From contig NC_088881.1 in NCBI RefSeq assembly GCF_032884065.1, forward strand, positions 492,001 to 556,000: a stretch of DNA of 64,000 bases, in the 5' to 3' direction. The position numbers and the translations under genes are program-made. The notes beneath the pieces were generated by a model, which ran no database searches, was not told the origin of the DNA, and saw only the letters and a program-made list of their open reading frames with translations. Origin of the DNA: Artemia franciscana (lineage: Eukaryota; Arthropoda; Branchiopoda; Anostraca; Artemiidae). How positions within the stretch are numbered: position 1 is the stretch's first letter; every line of letters begins with the position of its first letter. This document shows positions 43,261-52,997 of the stretch, piece by piece.

Positions 43261-43564
43261 TATTTATTAACAGCTTTCACGCAGTTTGTCTCTTTTTTGT
43301 CATTTTGACGTCTCCAACCTCCAGATAGATTGGACACGGCCTTCCTGAAGACCTAAGTATAAAGTTAATTCTTTTTAACATCATTTTAACCTCTTTTTTA
43401 TAGTAAAATCTATTGTTTTGCTCGGAAAAAAAATATAGTAACTAGCTAGAAAAATTAATGTTCCATAAGGCTATAATATGGGATTATATATCCCATGCCC
43501 CTGGACTATCCAGATATGAACCCCTCTTGTCTCACCCCCAATAAAAGTACTGGAGATTCACCCC

Positions 43565-43664
43565 NNNNNNNNNNNNNNNNNNNNNNNNNNNNNNNNNNNN
43601 NNNNNNNNNNNNNNNNNNNNNNNNNNNNNNNNNNNNNNNNNNNNNNNNNNNNNNNNNNNNNNNN
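43565..43664. other. Assembly gap (100 N)
   Basis: Exactly 100 N, the conventional placeholder for a gap of unknown size. Open frames spanning it are meaningless. Confidence 0.99.
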
Positions 43665-45022
43665 TGTAAAATTATCTGTCAAACTCAGCATTTTACAAGA
43701 CTTTTGATTTAAGTAGTGTATTCGGTTTCGACGTTTTTTTTTTTTTTAATCTTTCTATTATGCTTGAAAGATGTGGGTCCTAAAATACCAAAAGAAAATA
43801 AGACAAAAACGCAAGATCTGGCATTTCTGTGACATGTGAAAACTGTCTCATGTATATTTTACAGATGTGCAAGGACACAAATAAGTGCTAAGTCCCATCA
43901 ATCGTCTAAATCAATTTTAGTAGAAATTATTCTAAAATTTAATTTACTCAGCCATACGATAAAGCACTGAAGATTGGATAAGGACAAAACGTTAATGGTA
44001 CTACACCGCAAATTACAAAAAGAATGATGAAAAATTCAAGCAAAAAGAAAACAAGCGGAGATAAATGCAAAATTTTTCAAGGATGCACTATTTGTGAGTT
44101 TTAATGATGATGAATAATTGGCAATTGGTAAATGTGTGTTCATCCAATCCAACATTCCGATTGCTTATTGAAATTAGGAGAGGCAAGTTCACAGTTCAGT
44201 TGCGGAAAAGTTAAAGAAAAACGCTAAAAAAATAAACTTTTATTTTTTTTTAAATGAGGAAGAAACGGTAAGACAGAGTGAGAGAACAAGAGAAAAGAGT
44301 GAGAGACAGAGGGGAAGAGGGAAATGGAGGAAGAGGCAACATTAAAAAAAAATTCTTGAATAGCCTAGGGTATGATATCCCATGAGAGAGCCAAAATAGC
44401 CACCATAAATTAGCTCAAGTTGTGGATGCTGAATCTCAAATGCTTCTCTCTCCCGGCCGAATATATTAAAAGCTTTCAAAAAAGCAGGGGCGCACATAGG
44501 GTGTCTCTAAGTCGGACTATGTTGCTGATATCTTTTAACTTTTCATTTTATTTTTTTTCATATATTTTATATATCTTTTTCAATTCTCATATAATGCAGT
44601 TTGTTTTAACGACTTCAAACTCCAAACATAATTTGTGACGTTTTTTTTTGCCTGACCAAATCCCTAAGAGCAACATTCTAAATTGTAGCTAAAACAAACC
44701 ATCAATTAAACAAGCCAAAAATTTATAACTCTTTCATTATAGGCACCGGTCCCGGTTTAACGCGGATAATACTATACTTTTCTTGAGAACTCAGAACCAG
44801 GACTATCGAGAATTTCCCCATAAAAATTTCCAAAATTCGAATGGAAGTTGGCAATTTATGCATGGCACATTGGGGCGATGCTTTTCCTACTGATATCAAT
44901 AAAACGTACTCCAACTGTTCCTTTATCAAGGCTTCTAACATTTCCCATTGGTCAGGACCACTTTCCACTCAAAAAAGTCTCTAATCGAGAATATTTCCAG
45001 CTATGAGTACTATAATCCAATG
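43665..45022. other. No gene recognised
   Basis: Contains a GAGAGAACAAGAG-like purine tract near 44275-44335 and one minus-strand 81-codon frame (44968-44723: MESGPDQWEMLEALIKEQLE…) of protein-like look but unknown identity and no splice sites that I could assign. Confidence 0.35.
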
Positions 45023-45102
45023 TTGAGGAAGAGCGTAGGCAGCTGTGTTGGTCTTGAGCTGCTTGGTGTGGCAGTGAGTTGATAGTAGTAGTAGTAGTAA
45101 TG
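45023..45102 (+). mobile_element. LINE 3' end with (TAG)n tail
   Basis: AGGAAGAGCGTAGGCAGCTG … GTGGCAGTGAGTTGATAGTAG: the same 3' UTR and tail type as the LINE fragment at 4240-4610. Only the last ~80 bp remain. Confidence 0.65.
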
Positions 45103-45239
45103 CTCAAAGAGGTGTGACCAGGATTTTACCCAGGGGGAAGAATCAGTATTTTAATTAGGAAGGAGGGGGTGTAAAGTTCTGAATGAATTGTTGGAACAAG
45201 AGATGTTTTCAATTCAGGTTAATGTTTTGTTGTAATTTA

Positions 45240-45960
45240 GGTTTACAGGGGTAAATCTTTTTTTATTCCTAAATTCGTGGTGCCAGGTATAATTAAATAT
45301 CTGATTGCTGGTAGTCTTTTATCAAGGCTTTTGATGACTGTTAAACTTTATTTTGAAAGAGTCGACATAGGAACTTATGGGGATAATATCCCCAGGAAGA
45401 TAATTCCAAATCGAAGTGCAACGTTGAATGAAGCTGTTCTCCAAACACTCTATTCTTGGCGTACCAACCTCGAGAGAATTGGACTGCGTGCATTCGTATC
45501 TGTCTTGTCGATTGGATAATAGTGGGGACAAGACGAGAAAGCTCTGGGGAAGTAGGTGAATTTACTTGTAGAAGACAACCATCGACGCTACGTCAAACTT
45601 CACGCTAAAAACTAGAAGGAGTAGCTGGGAACGATTGAACTCTTCCTAACAGCCATATTCTGAATCTTTTGGAGTGGTGTTAACAAAATTTTTGCAGCAT
45701 CAGCATACACCAAGCATCCATGCTCGGCGACAGGTCTGATGCAAGACCTGTAAAGTAGAATGATTGAACTGAGGGGTAGAAGAGTTAGCAGCGAAAGGTG
45801 ATCCTCAGCTTACTTCCGCAGGATGTTCTCATCCGATCAAGGTATCCTAGAGAGATCTGGGGACAAATGAATTCCGAGGAGACGAAGTTCGCCGACTTTA
45901 AAAGAGAAAACGCTCATTTTAAAGCTCAACTTGAAGAAGTTCGTTTACATCAGAGACACA
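45240..45960 (-). mobile_element. LINE ORF2 C-terminal fragment
   Basis: In minus-strand order with frame breaks: ILLYRSCIRPVAEHGCLVY, LTPLQKIQNMAVRKSS, then in 45531-45322 DRYECTQSNSLEVGTPRIE, CLENSFIQRCTSIWNYLP. This matches the usual LINE C-terminal order (RP-LEYGC … LE-IQ--A-R … SFIPRC---WN-LP). Confidence 0.75.
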
Positions 45961-47424
45961 TTTTATAGAAAAATGTAGGAAGATTCACACTGGGGAGATG
46001 GAGATGGGGAGATGCTTTCCACAAATGAGTCTGTAAACGTAAAAATAAGTTTCCTGGATAAGGAATTGTTGTATGGTCCGTCATAACTTTAATGTCACCA
46101 AAGTAAATAGTTTTCATTAATAATTTTATTTCTTAAGCAAAATAAAATGATAATGATCTCTGTTAAAAGTTTGATAATTTGTTGAAGAGTCAATCCTATC
46201 CATCAACCAAATAAAATTTTTCGAATTTGATGTACAGGTCTTTAGGCTAAAAATTTGCTGAAAACTGGTTGAAATTCTTGAAAAAGGGACAGTGTTTTAA
46301 TTTTTTCTAAGTAAGTCTAGATTCATCTCTAACAAAAGATTTGGGCACTATAACAGTTCTGAATCAGTAAATTGATAGTTTCTAAATTGATATTTTAAAT
46401 TGATATTGATATCAATAATTAAATTGATATTGATAGTGAATCTAATAATATAAGTATCCTCTCTTTTTAGTGCAAGTTACAGCTGCAGGGCTTTTGCAAA
46501 ACGCTTGTTTCAGCAGGAATATATACCTTAATACTGTGTTAGTGTAACGGTTTTATCCATGGCTTAGCAGTTTTCTAATACGATTGTTATTATTATTATG
46601 CTGACCAATCACTCTTCCATTAGTGAAGTTGCATGGATATGGAAATTTTTAATTTGACTTCCTAGGAGGTTTGTCTACGGTCTGACAACCCTGTGAGAAA
46701 ATTCAAGTGAAAATATTTCTGATTACTTAGTCCAGCGAGCAAGGACATAAAAAAGTGCGATAATAATCAATCTTTGTCAGTGAATTTTATAAAAAGTCAT
46801 TTATTCTGAGACTGAGATATATAATCAGTTCACCCATGCATAGTGCAACATAGATTAGACGATTTGTTAAGGGCCAAAACACAAGTTGATAAAGAAATCA
46901 AAAACCAGGGTGTCAGGAATACACCTTAAAGCACGAGAAAAAATTGCCAAGGAATTACCAGGAAGTAAAAAACACATCAAGCAAATTATCTATATAAAAA
47001 TAAATCTAGATGTAAAAACATTAAATGAATGTAATAACACACACGAGATGTAAAAACACCAAATGAAATAGATGAAGAACACTAAATTAGGAATGATAAG
47101 AGAGCTTTCTAAGCAAAAAGTAAGGCTGTTAATGCAACTGATTTTTACTGACTAGCATTTAATCTTTCAAAAGCGATCCCTTTATGATCCTTGAACGATC
47201 CTGAGTCCTAAAAAGTGTAGCATTTATGATTGTATAGGATTACTGGGGTGTTGAGCCACGGGGCACGTTAAACACCTAAGCGTAATACTTCCCCACTCCT
47301 ACTAAGGGAATTGTCGTGATGGGAGCAGTGGCAGTAGGTGCCGTTGGTGGTAGTATAAAAATAGTTGCTGGTTGCCGCTTTATCATTGCTTCTTCTACAT
47401 ATCAAATAAAAAACAAGCTTTTTA
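45961..47424. repeat. Intergenic, with diverged repeat at 46225-46545
   Basis: 46225-46545 is the partner of 42590-42915. 46375-46445 has iterated AAATTGATATTGATA words. The remainder shows nothing. Confidence 0.5.
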
Positions 47425-47720
47425 AACTGAAGGTAAAGAGCAACTTTGAAACTTAAGACAAACAAGAATTTTTGATATTTAGGGGGGGGGGTTCTCCATC
47501 CTCAACCCTTGTTCTTTACGCTAAAGTTATTTTTTTTTTAAATACTTCTTGTTCAGAATCAACGTCCCTTTTGTTTGAGTAGTCTTTTCTAAGAAATCCG
47601 AACAAAGTCAAAGTTTAGCGTGAAGAACGAGGGCTAAGGAAGGGGCAGCCTCCTCATATACAAAATAATTTCTTTTCATTTTAATTTTTAATGCTGGTCT
47701 TTACTTTCAGTTAAAAACTT
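47425..47720. repeat. Two inverted copies of the CAGAAATTACTCTGTATATG repeat family
   Basis: 47425-47540 (AAGGTAAAGAGCAACTTTG … TTGTTCTTTACGCTAAAG) and 47600-47720 (TAGCGTGAAGAACGAGGGCT … CTGGTCTTTACTTTCAGTT) face each other, giving an overall hairpin like the unit at 26107-26345. Confidence 0.7.
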
Positions 47721-48170
47721 GAATTGCTGACCGTTTTTTAAATCATGCCAGTAAATCCCCTTCTCTCCCCCATATAACATTTATTTTTCGAAAATTTTCA
47801 CCATAAACTTTCCTCCCCTCGATAAATTCTCTGTGGAAAAGTATCCCCCCCCCTTTCCACAGAAAATTACACCCGAAAATGTTTCATATACTTCCGAATA
47901 ACAATTACTAAATGACTGTGAATAATATGGGCTTATTGCGGAACTTACAGTCCTTTATAAAAAAATGCGTCATTTCTTTTTTCCAACCATAGATCACTGT
48001 TCAAATTTTGTTTATAATTCAATGTGATTCTCGCTGTCGTTTGTTCCGTGCCTTTTTCTTTAGCTGTTGCCATTCTCACTTTCACTTGTTTTCTAATCTC
48101 AATAAACATTTTAAATGACCTTAAGTTAAAATTAGTCCTTTGTAAAATTATGTTGTTTTTTTGTTAATGT
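47721..48170. other. No gene recognised
   Basis: C-rich 47755-47870, otherwise AT-rich. Confidence 0.4.
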
Positions 48171-48189
48171 GCCTTTAACTTTCGCCTTG

Positions 48190-49400
48190 GCTTGTCTTTT
48201 ACCATTATGAAAAACATAGCACGGAACATTTTCTTTTTTTTAACATAGGCTGATGCAGTATCAGGTTCTTGCCTAATGTCTTATAAACTCTAATATCGTT
48301 ATTTATAGCTATTTCATCTCTTGGAGCTTTTATAAAATGTTGAACGTCGACTTTTGCCCCGGTTTGTCTTTTGTCATTATGAAATACACATCGTCGAACC
48401 ACTGTTTTTCTTTTTAACAAAGGCATGGTAGGGATTGATGACTTCATTTATGTCAAAATCCCAAACCTAATCATCATAACTATCATTTCCAATTTTGACA
48501 CGCTTTGATTCTTGCTGTCGCTTATCTTTTAACCCCATTTTTCTTTCCTTTTCATTTTGGATTTTCGTTATTTCATACAATTTGTCAATGCTTTTTGCTT
48601 TGGCTGCCCCAATTGGTCTGGTTTTACATTATGGTCCAGGTTGTAGATTTTTTAATTGTTCAGGTGGTGGGACAAAAACTTCTATTTCTCCCAACAAATT
48701 ATCATTTATAACGCTTGTAAATTTTCTGATTTTGAGTCTTGTCTCATTTGACAGTCCAGATTGTTGATTTTCACCCATAACGTCCTTATAAACTCCAATG
48801 TCTTTGTTTATAACTACTTTATCGCTTGGAGCTTTTATAAAATGTTGAACGTCGACTTTTGCCCTGGCTTGTCTTTTGCCATTATGAAACACATATCATC
48901 AAACCATTGTTTTTTTTACCGAAGGAATGGTAAGCATTGATGACCCTATCCATGTTAAAATTCGAAACCTAATCATCATAACTATCATTTTCAATTTTGA
49001 CAGGTTTTGATTCTCGCTGTCGACAATTTGCCCATGTCCTTTGCTTTAACTGCCCTTGTATGGTCTAGTACATAGACCACAAGAACTTTTTTTCTTCCAG
49101 CGAATTAGCATTCATAACGCTTGTAAATTTTGGTTTGAATCATCCTTTATATTCTCATCGCTATCATTTTCAATTTTGACACGTTTTAATTCTCGCTGTC
49201 GCTTATCTTCCAACCCATTTTCTTTCTTCTTCGTTTTAAATTTTCATTACTTCAAACAATTTGCCAATACCCTGTGCTTTATCTGCCCTTATTGGTCTAG
49301 TCTTACATGATGGTCCAGGTGGTAGGTTTGTTAATTGTTCAGGTGGCAGGACAAAAACTTCTTTTTCTTCCAACGAATTATCATTTATAACACTTTAAAT
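48190..49400 (-). pseudogene. Protein-like tandem repeat, unknown family, frame-broken
   Basis: On the minus strand, two to three diverged units of roughly 480-500 bp encode the same order of segments: SVINDNLLGEIEVFVPPPEQ, a Lys-rich block, RQRE-K-VKIENDS, then FHNGKRQARAKVDVQHFIKA, PSDKVVINKDIGVYK. The best frames are 48892-48629 and 48447-48205, and the third unit (49000-49390) is more decayed. Stops and frameshifts break every unit, so it is probably not translated whole. I do not recognise the protein. It could be an internally repetitive host gene relic or part of a transposon ORF. Confidence 0.4.
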
Positions 49401-49935
49401 TTTATTTTTTGGGTCTACCTCTTGACAAGTTTTTCATGCTAATATTTTTAGATTAGTCTTTTCAAAGATATTTGATTTTTGAGGCAAATTCTATTTCTAA
49501 CACCGACTGTCTACTAAGCTTCAAACTTTTGGTTTTCTTTTTTAAGAACGAAGACTGTAATAATAGGGATCAAAAAATAATTTTAAAACAGGAACACTTG
49601 AAAAAAATTGAAACCGAAAATTTCGAAAGCAAAATCTTTCCCACTGTAAAATTTGAGTACACAGGAACTTGTTTCGGCACTAGGCGAAGTTTCAAGCCCC
49701 CTCCCCTCCCATGTTAAAGACTATCATACAGAAAAATACATTACTGATACCACTGTAAATAGTTACACTATCTTCTCGAAAAATAACTTATGAGGACGGT
49801 CTAGATTTAAATTACTAAACACTCTAGTACCCAACAAACTGTCTACTTGTACAATAATTAAATAAATATACTAAAAATATTGATAACAAAAATAATTCAA
49901 TGACTGAGTGGAAAGATGATGAAATAAAAATAAAT
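49401..49935. other. No gene recognised
   Basis: Short plus-strand frame at 49472-49717 without family resemblance; AT-rich. Confidence 0.4.
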
Positions 49936-50480
49936 TAAGTGTAAAAGGCATCTTCAAAGCTTCAGTGGTGTTTATTCTACGTCTTTTTTATATTACTAAT
50001 TTAGCATATTAAACTAATATAATAATTGATCAAGATAAAAGCTTTGAAGGATATTTTTAATCCTTTACAATAGATGAAAAGGAAAACGAAAAAAATTTAC
50101 CCCACCCCGTTTCAAGTGTAAAAATGAAAGGATTTGATGAAGGTTCTGCCCTTGCAGGGTATATCAGATAAGCAAATTAAATTAATGCTATGCACAAGAA
50201 TGAAATTGTTGCAAATAGAATATGGAGTAAGGTTAGCAGTTGGTTTGGTACGGAATCATGAGTTAAGCAGTTTGAAACACTTCAAGTGTAAATTAAGAGT
50301 AAAAGGTATCTTCCAAGCTTCAGTGGTGTTCATTCTATTTCTTAATTTTTTAAATTACTAATTTAGCATATTAAACTGATATAATAATTGATCAAGATAC
50401 AAATTTCGTGGGATGTTTATAACCCTTACAATAGATGACAAGGAAAACGAAAAAGATTTGCCCCACCCCGTTTCAAGTGC
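49936..50480 (+). repeat. Direct repeats (~185 bp) flanking a ~175-bp spacer
   Basis: 49936-50120 and 50298-50480 share AGCTTCAGTGGTGTT, ACTAATTTAGCATATTAAAC, ATAATAATTGATCAAGATA, GGAAAACGAAAAA and CCCCACCCCGTTTCAAGTG. The spacer reads in one plus frame GFDEGSALAGYIR … MHKNEIVANRIWSKVSSWFG with two stops. The layout (repeat - spacer - repeat) resembles a tiny LTR-like or tandemly duplicated unit, but the ends are not TG…CA. Confidence 0.7.
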
Positions 50481-50506
50481 TCGAAGTGGTAATTTTGTTT
50501 TTGTTT

Positions 50507-50512
50507 TTTATT
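50507..50512 (-). promoter_or_regulatory. Candidate polyadenylation signal of SLC33A1
   Basis: AATAAA on the minus strand about 310 bp past the stop codon at 50820. In AT-rich DNA this hexamer is common, so it is only a candidate. Confidence 0.25.
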
Positions 50513-50819
50513 GCTTTTTTCACTTTTCACTCAGTCGTTTAGAGCATTTTAAATGTCAGCTGTATAAAAATAATAGGAATAATGTATAACAATTGCAACT
50601 ATAAATATGAATTTAATCAGGGCTGTCACTGATAATTTGGGCTAGGAAAATTTTGAGAAAAATTGAAAAACAAATCTATAAATATTGAATAATAACAAAG
50701 CATGGACTTGATATATTTTTTGAGGGTAGTAGTACCCTTAAGATCCTGAAATCGGGACTGAAATTTAAATGAAAATCCAAATAAGTTGCAGCCCTGTATT
50801 TTATAAGTTCCTAATAATA

Positions 50820-52319
50820 CTAGTTGTTCTTCACTCGCCACTGCTTATCTGTCCCATGGTGAAGCTGGTTCATAACTGTCTTTCCCCATGATAACCAAAT
50901 AACACCAATGATTGTACATATCAACATTTCTATGTAATATCCATCTATTAACGTGATGCATTCTCCTCCAAGCCTGGCGCATTCCTCTATTTCTGAAGTG
51001 TTTATGCAGCTTCCAACCCCATCTATAGAACACGTTTTCCTCGTAAAGTAATCAACAAGCCACAGCGCAAGAGTGGTAGGCCAGTTTCCTCCAAGATTGC
51101 AAATGGTATTGAGTAATGTCATATAGGTGCCACCGACGGACGGATCACTAATACGAGCAAAATATGCCATTACGGATACAAACATGGAATAGACAGCAAC
51201 CTGGTGGAGGGCATAACTGACGACGATTATCATATAGTAATATGATGGGAAATTACCATCCTTGTTCTTAAACCAAGGTGTCATCCATACTAGCATAGCG
51301 TACTCAAGTCCCATTACAAGTCTATACGGGAAGGCTTTCATGAAAATCTTCATAGGCATTCGACCACTCGTGTATTTGCTAATAACAAAAGGCAGTATAA
51401 TTTGCAATGGTATAAGTGGAATGGCAAGCAAAGCTAGATGTGCTTTCGGAACGCCTTCTTCAACCAGCCTCAAACCAGTAATGGCATCAGCTGCTGCGAA
51501 TCCAATCTTACAGGTTAAAAGGAAAACGGCTAAGATTTTAACGCTGGGTAGTTTGATAATGTGCCATAAAAGTTTGTAGGTCTCTTTCACACCCCTCTCT
51601 TCTTCAACTTCTTCATGGTCCTTTTCATCTTCAATTAAATGTTCATTGGATTCCTTTTCGGTCTTGAAGAGCCACACTAACGTTGTTGTGATCATAAATA
51701 CAACTCCCCAAAAGGACAAGAACGAAGAGAGCGTCAGCAGGCCAGAAGTTTGAGGTTCACTCCTTAAGTATTTATTGCAGAAATCAGGTGATTCTAATGC
51801 AATAAACAGTACATATCCAAAAAAGTATCCCGCAGTTTGTCCAACACTATTACAGGTGGATGCGTATCCAACATTATTTCTTTTTAGCATAGTGATTGCC
51901 CAGCCATCAACTGCAATATCCTGGGTTGCAGCCAGAAAATTAAGCACAAAAAACACAAAGGTCAGCATATCAACATGAACATGGCTGTCATTCATCAAAT
52001 TTTCAATATGGCTAGACAACAGCATCATCCCTAGTCCAAGAATATATTGAGCTGGAATGAGCCATGTTTTCCTTCTGCCAACTGATTTGAAGAACAATGA
52101 ATCAACTAGTGGTGCCCATAATAGCTTTAAGCTGAAAGGCCAATAAACAAAACTGAATTTTGCTTGTTCCTTATAGCTGATGTGTCTATTTTGAAGAAGC
52201 ATGGGGATACTAGCTGATAGGCCAAGGGGGATGCCTTGAAGTATGTACAAAAGTAGAAGTAGAAGTATGTTCCCACCATCTCCATCAAACCTTTTCTTTG
52301 AAAGAAAAATTTTTAACAT
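50820..52319 (-). CDS. SLC33A1: Acetyl-coenzyme A transporter 1 (SLC33A1/AT-1), intronless, complete
   Basis: Major-facilitator-type membrane protein that carries acetyl-CoA into the ER/Golgi lumen for acetylation of proteins and gangliosides. 499 residues, a single open frame ending TAG. It aligns along its whole length with animal SLC33A1 (human 549 aa): LLLYILQGIPLGLSASIP (~27-44), FVYWPFSLKLLWAPLVDSLF, GRRKTWLIPAQYILGLG, FLAATQDIAVDGWAITML, GYASTCNSVGQTAGYFFG, KIGFAADAITGLRLVEEGVP-type loop, ALHQVAVYSMFVSVMAYFAR, GGTYMTLLNTICNLGGNWP, and tail WRVKNN (human ends KRNN). About 12 hydrophobic segments. The acidic cytosolic loop (KDHEEVEEERG) is typical. The human N-terminal ~50-residue extension is absent; the chosen ATG at 52319 follows an in-frame region without support upstream. 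No intron, unlike RPB2. Confidence 0.95.
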   Translation of the reverse strand: MLKIFLSKKRFDGDGGNILLLLLLYILQGIPLGLSASIPMLLQNRHISYKEQAKFSFVYWPFSLKLLWAPLVDSLFFKSVGRRKTWLIPAQYILGLGMMLLSSHIENLMNDSHVHVDMLTFVFFVLNFLAATQDIAVDGWAITMLKRNNVGYASTCNSVGQTAGYFFGYVLFIALESPDFCNKYLRSEPQTSGLLTLSSFLSFWGVVFMITTTLVWLFKTEKESNEHLIEDEKDHEEVEEERGVKETYKLLWHIIKLPSVKILAVFLLTCKIGFAAADAITGLRLVEEGVPKAHLALLAIPLIPLQIILPFVISKYTSGRMPMKIFMKAFPYRLVMGLEYAMLVWMTPWFKNKDGNFPSYYYMIIVVSYALHQVAVYSMFVSVMAYFARISDPSVGGTYMTLLNTICNLGGNWPTTLALWLVDYFTRKTCSIDGVGSCINTSEIEECARLGGECITLIDGYYIEMLICTIIGVIWLSWGKTVMNQLHHGTDKQWRVKNN

Positions 52320-52821
52320 CCCTAATTAATCTAGAATACAATTCCTAAATATAGGCAGCTCTAAGAATGTGTTGTTCTACACCCAAATTTTTGGAACTAG
52401 AAACTTAGCTATCAAAAACCATGTCACTAAATTTAAATATTTTTGAATTATTGTAATCCCTTGTTAAAGTATATACAAATGTTTTTGCAGTTACCATTTT
52501 TTGCTCTTTAAGCAATTTATTATAAGCATCCCAGTGCATGAAAATCTTCCCTTTTTCCACAAAAGTGTGATAAGTGTAATATCGTCATTGCAATACTGAT
52601 GTGTACAAAAATGATGTCCCTCACATGAATCTTTTTTTTTCCAAAATTAAGGCTCGTAACAAAGTTTCTCAAACTTCTGACCTATTTAGATCGTTTTTTT
52701 AGGCCAGAAAATCCCAGGATGCCAATTGTCCCGAAAAAATATGGAGCCATTTTCGAGAAAAAAAAAATCGATAAATACACAATTATTGATCGCTTATAAA
52801 GATAGTACATATATATATATA
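52320..52821. other. Spacer between SLC33A1 start and Helitron
   Basis: AT-rich, probably carrying the SLC33A1 5' UTR/promoter. No TATA or initiator could be assigned with confidence. Confidence 0.4.
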
Positions 52822-52824
52822 TCT

Positions 52825-52930
52825 TCTATATATATAAAAATAAGTTGTCTGTCTGTCTGTGGATCAGGTGACGTCATGTTTCTGTGTCAGCTGACGTCAT
52901 GAAATTAGTTGTCGTCATTTTTGCTTTGAC
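52825..52930 (+). repeat. Helitron 5' terminal region with TGACGTCA motifs
   Basis: The terminal TC stretch is repeated at 58419, 58969 and 60723. Within 110 bp there are several GTGACGTCA/TGACGTCAT words (CRE-like palindromes), which also occur after the 58419 end, so they are part of the family's end rather than host sequence. Confidence 0.8.
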
Positions 52931-52997
52931 GGTGACGTCATTCAAGATATTTAAGACATATGTTCACGTAGAAATCTATTAATGATTTAAGTTTACA

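Noticed and set aside
43495-43707. Open frames spanning the N gap
   Set aside because: The sequence under them is unknown.
49936-50480. LTR retrotransposon
   Set aside because: Repeats lack TG…CA ends, a primer-binding site and any gag/pol; the spacer is only ~175 bp.
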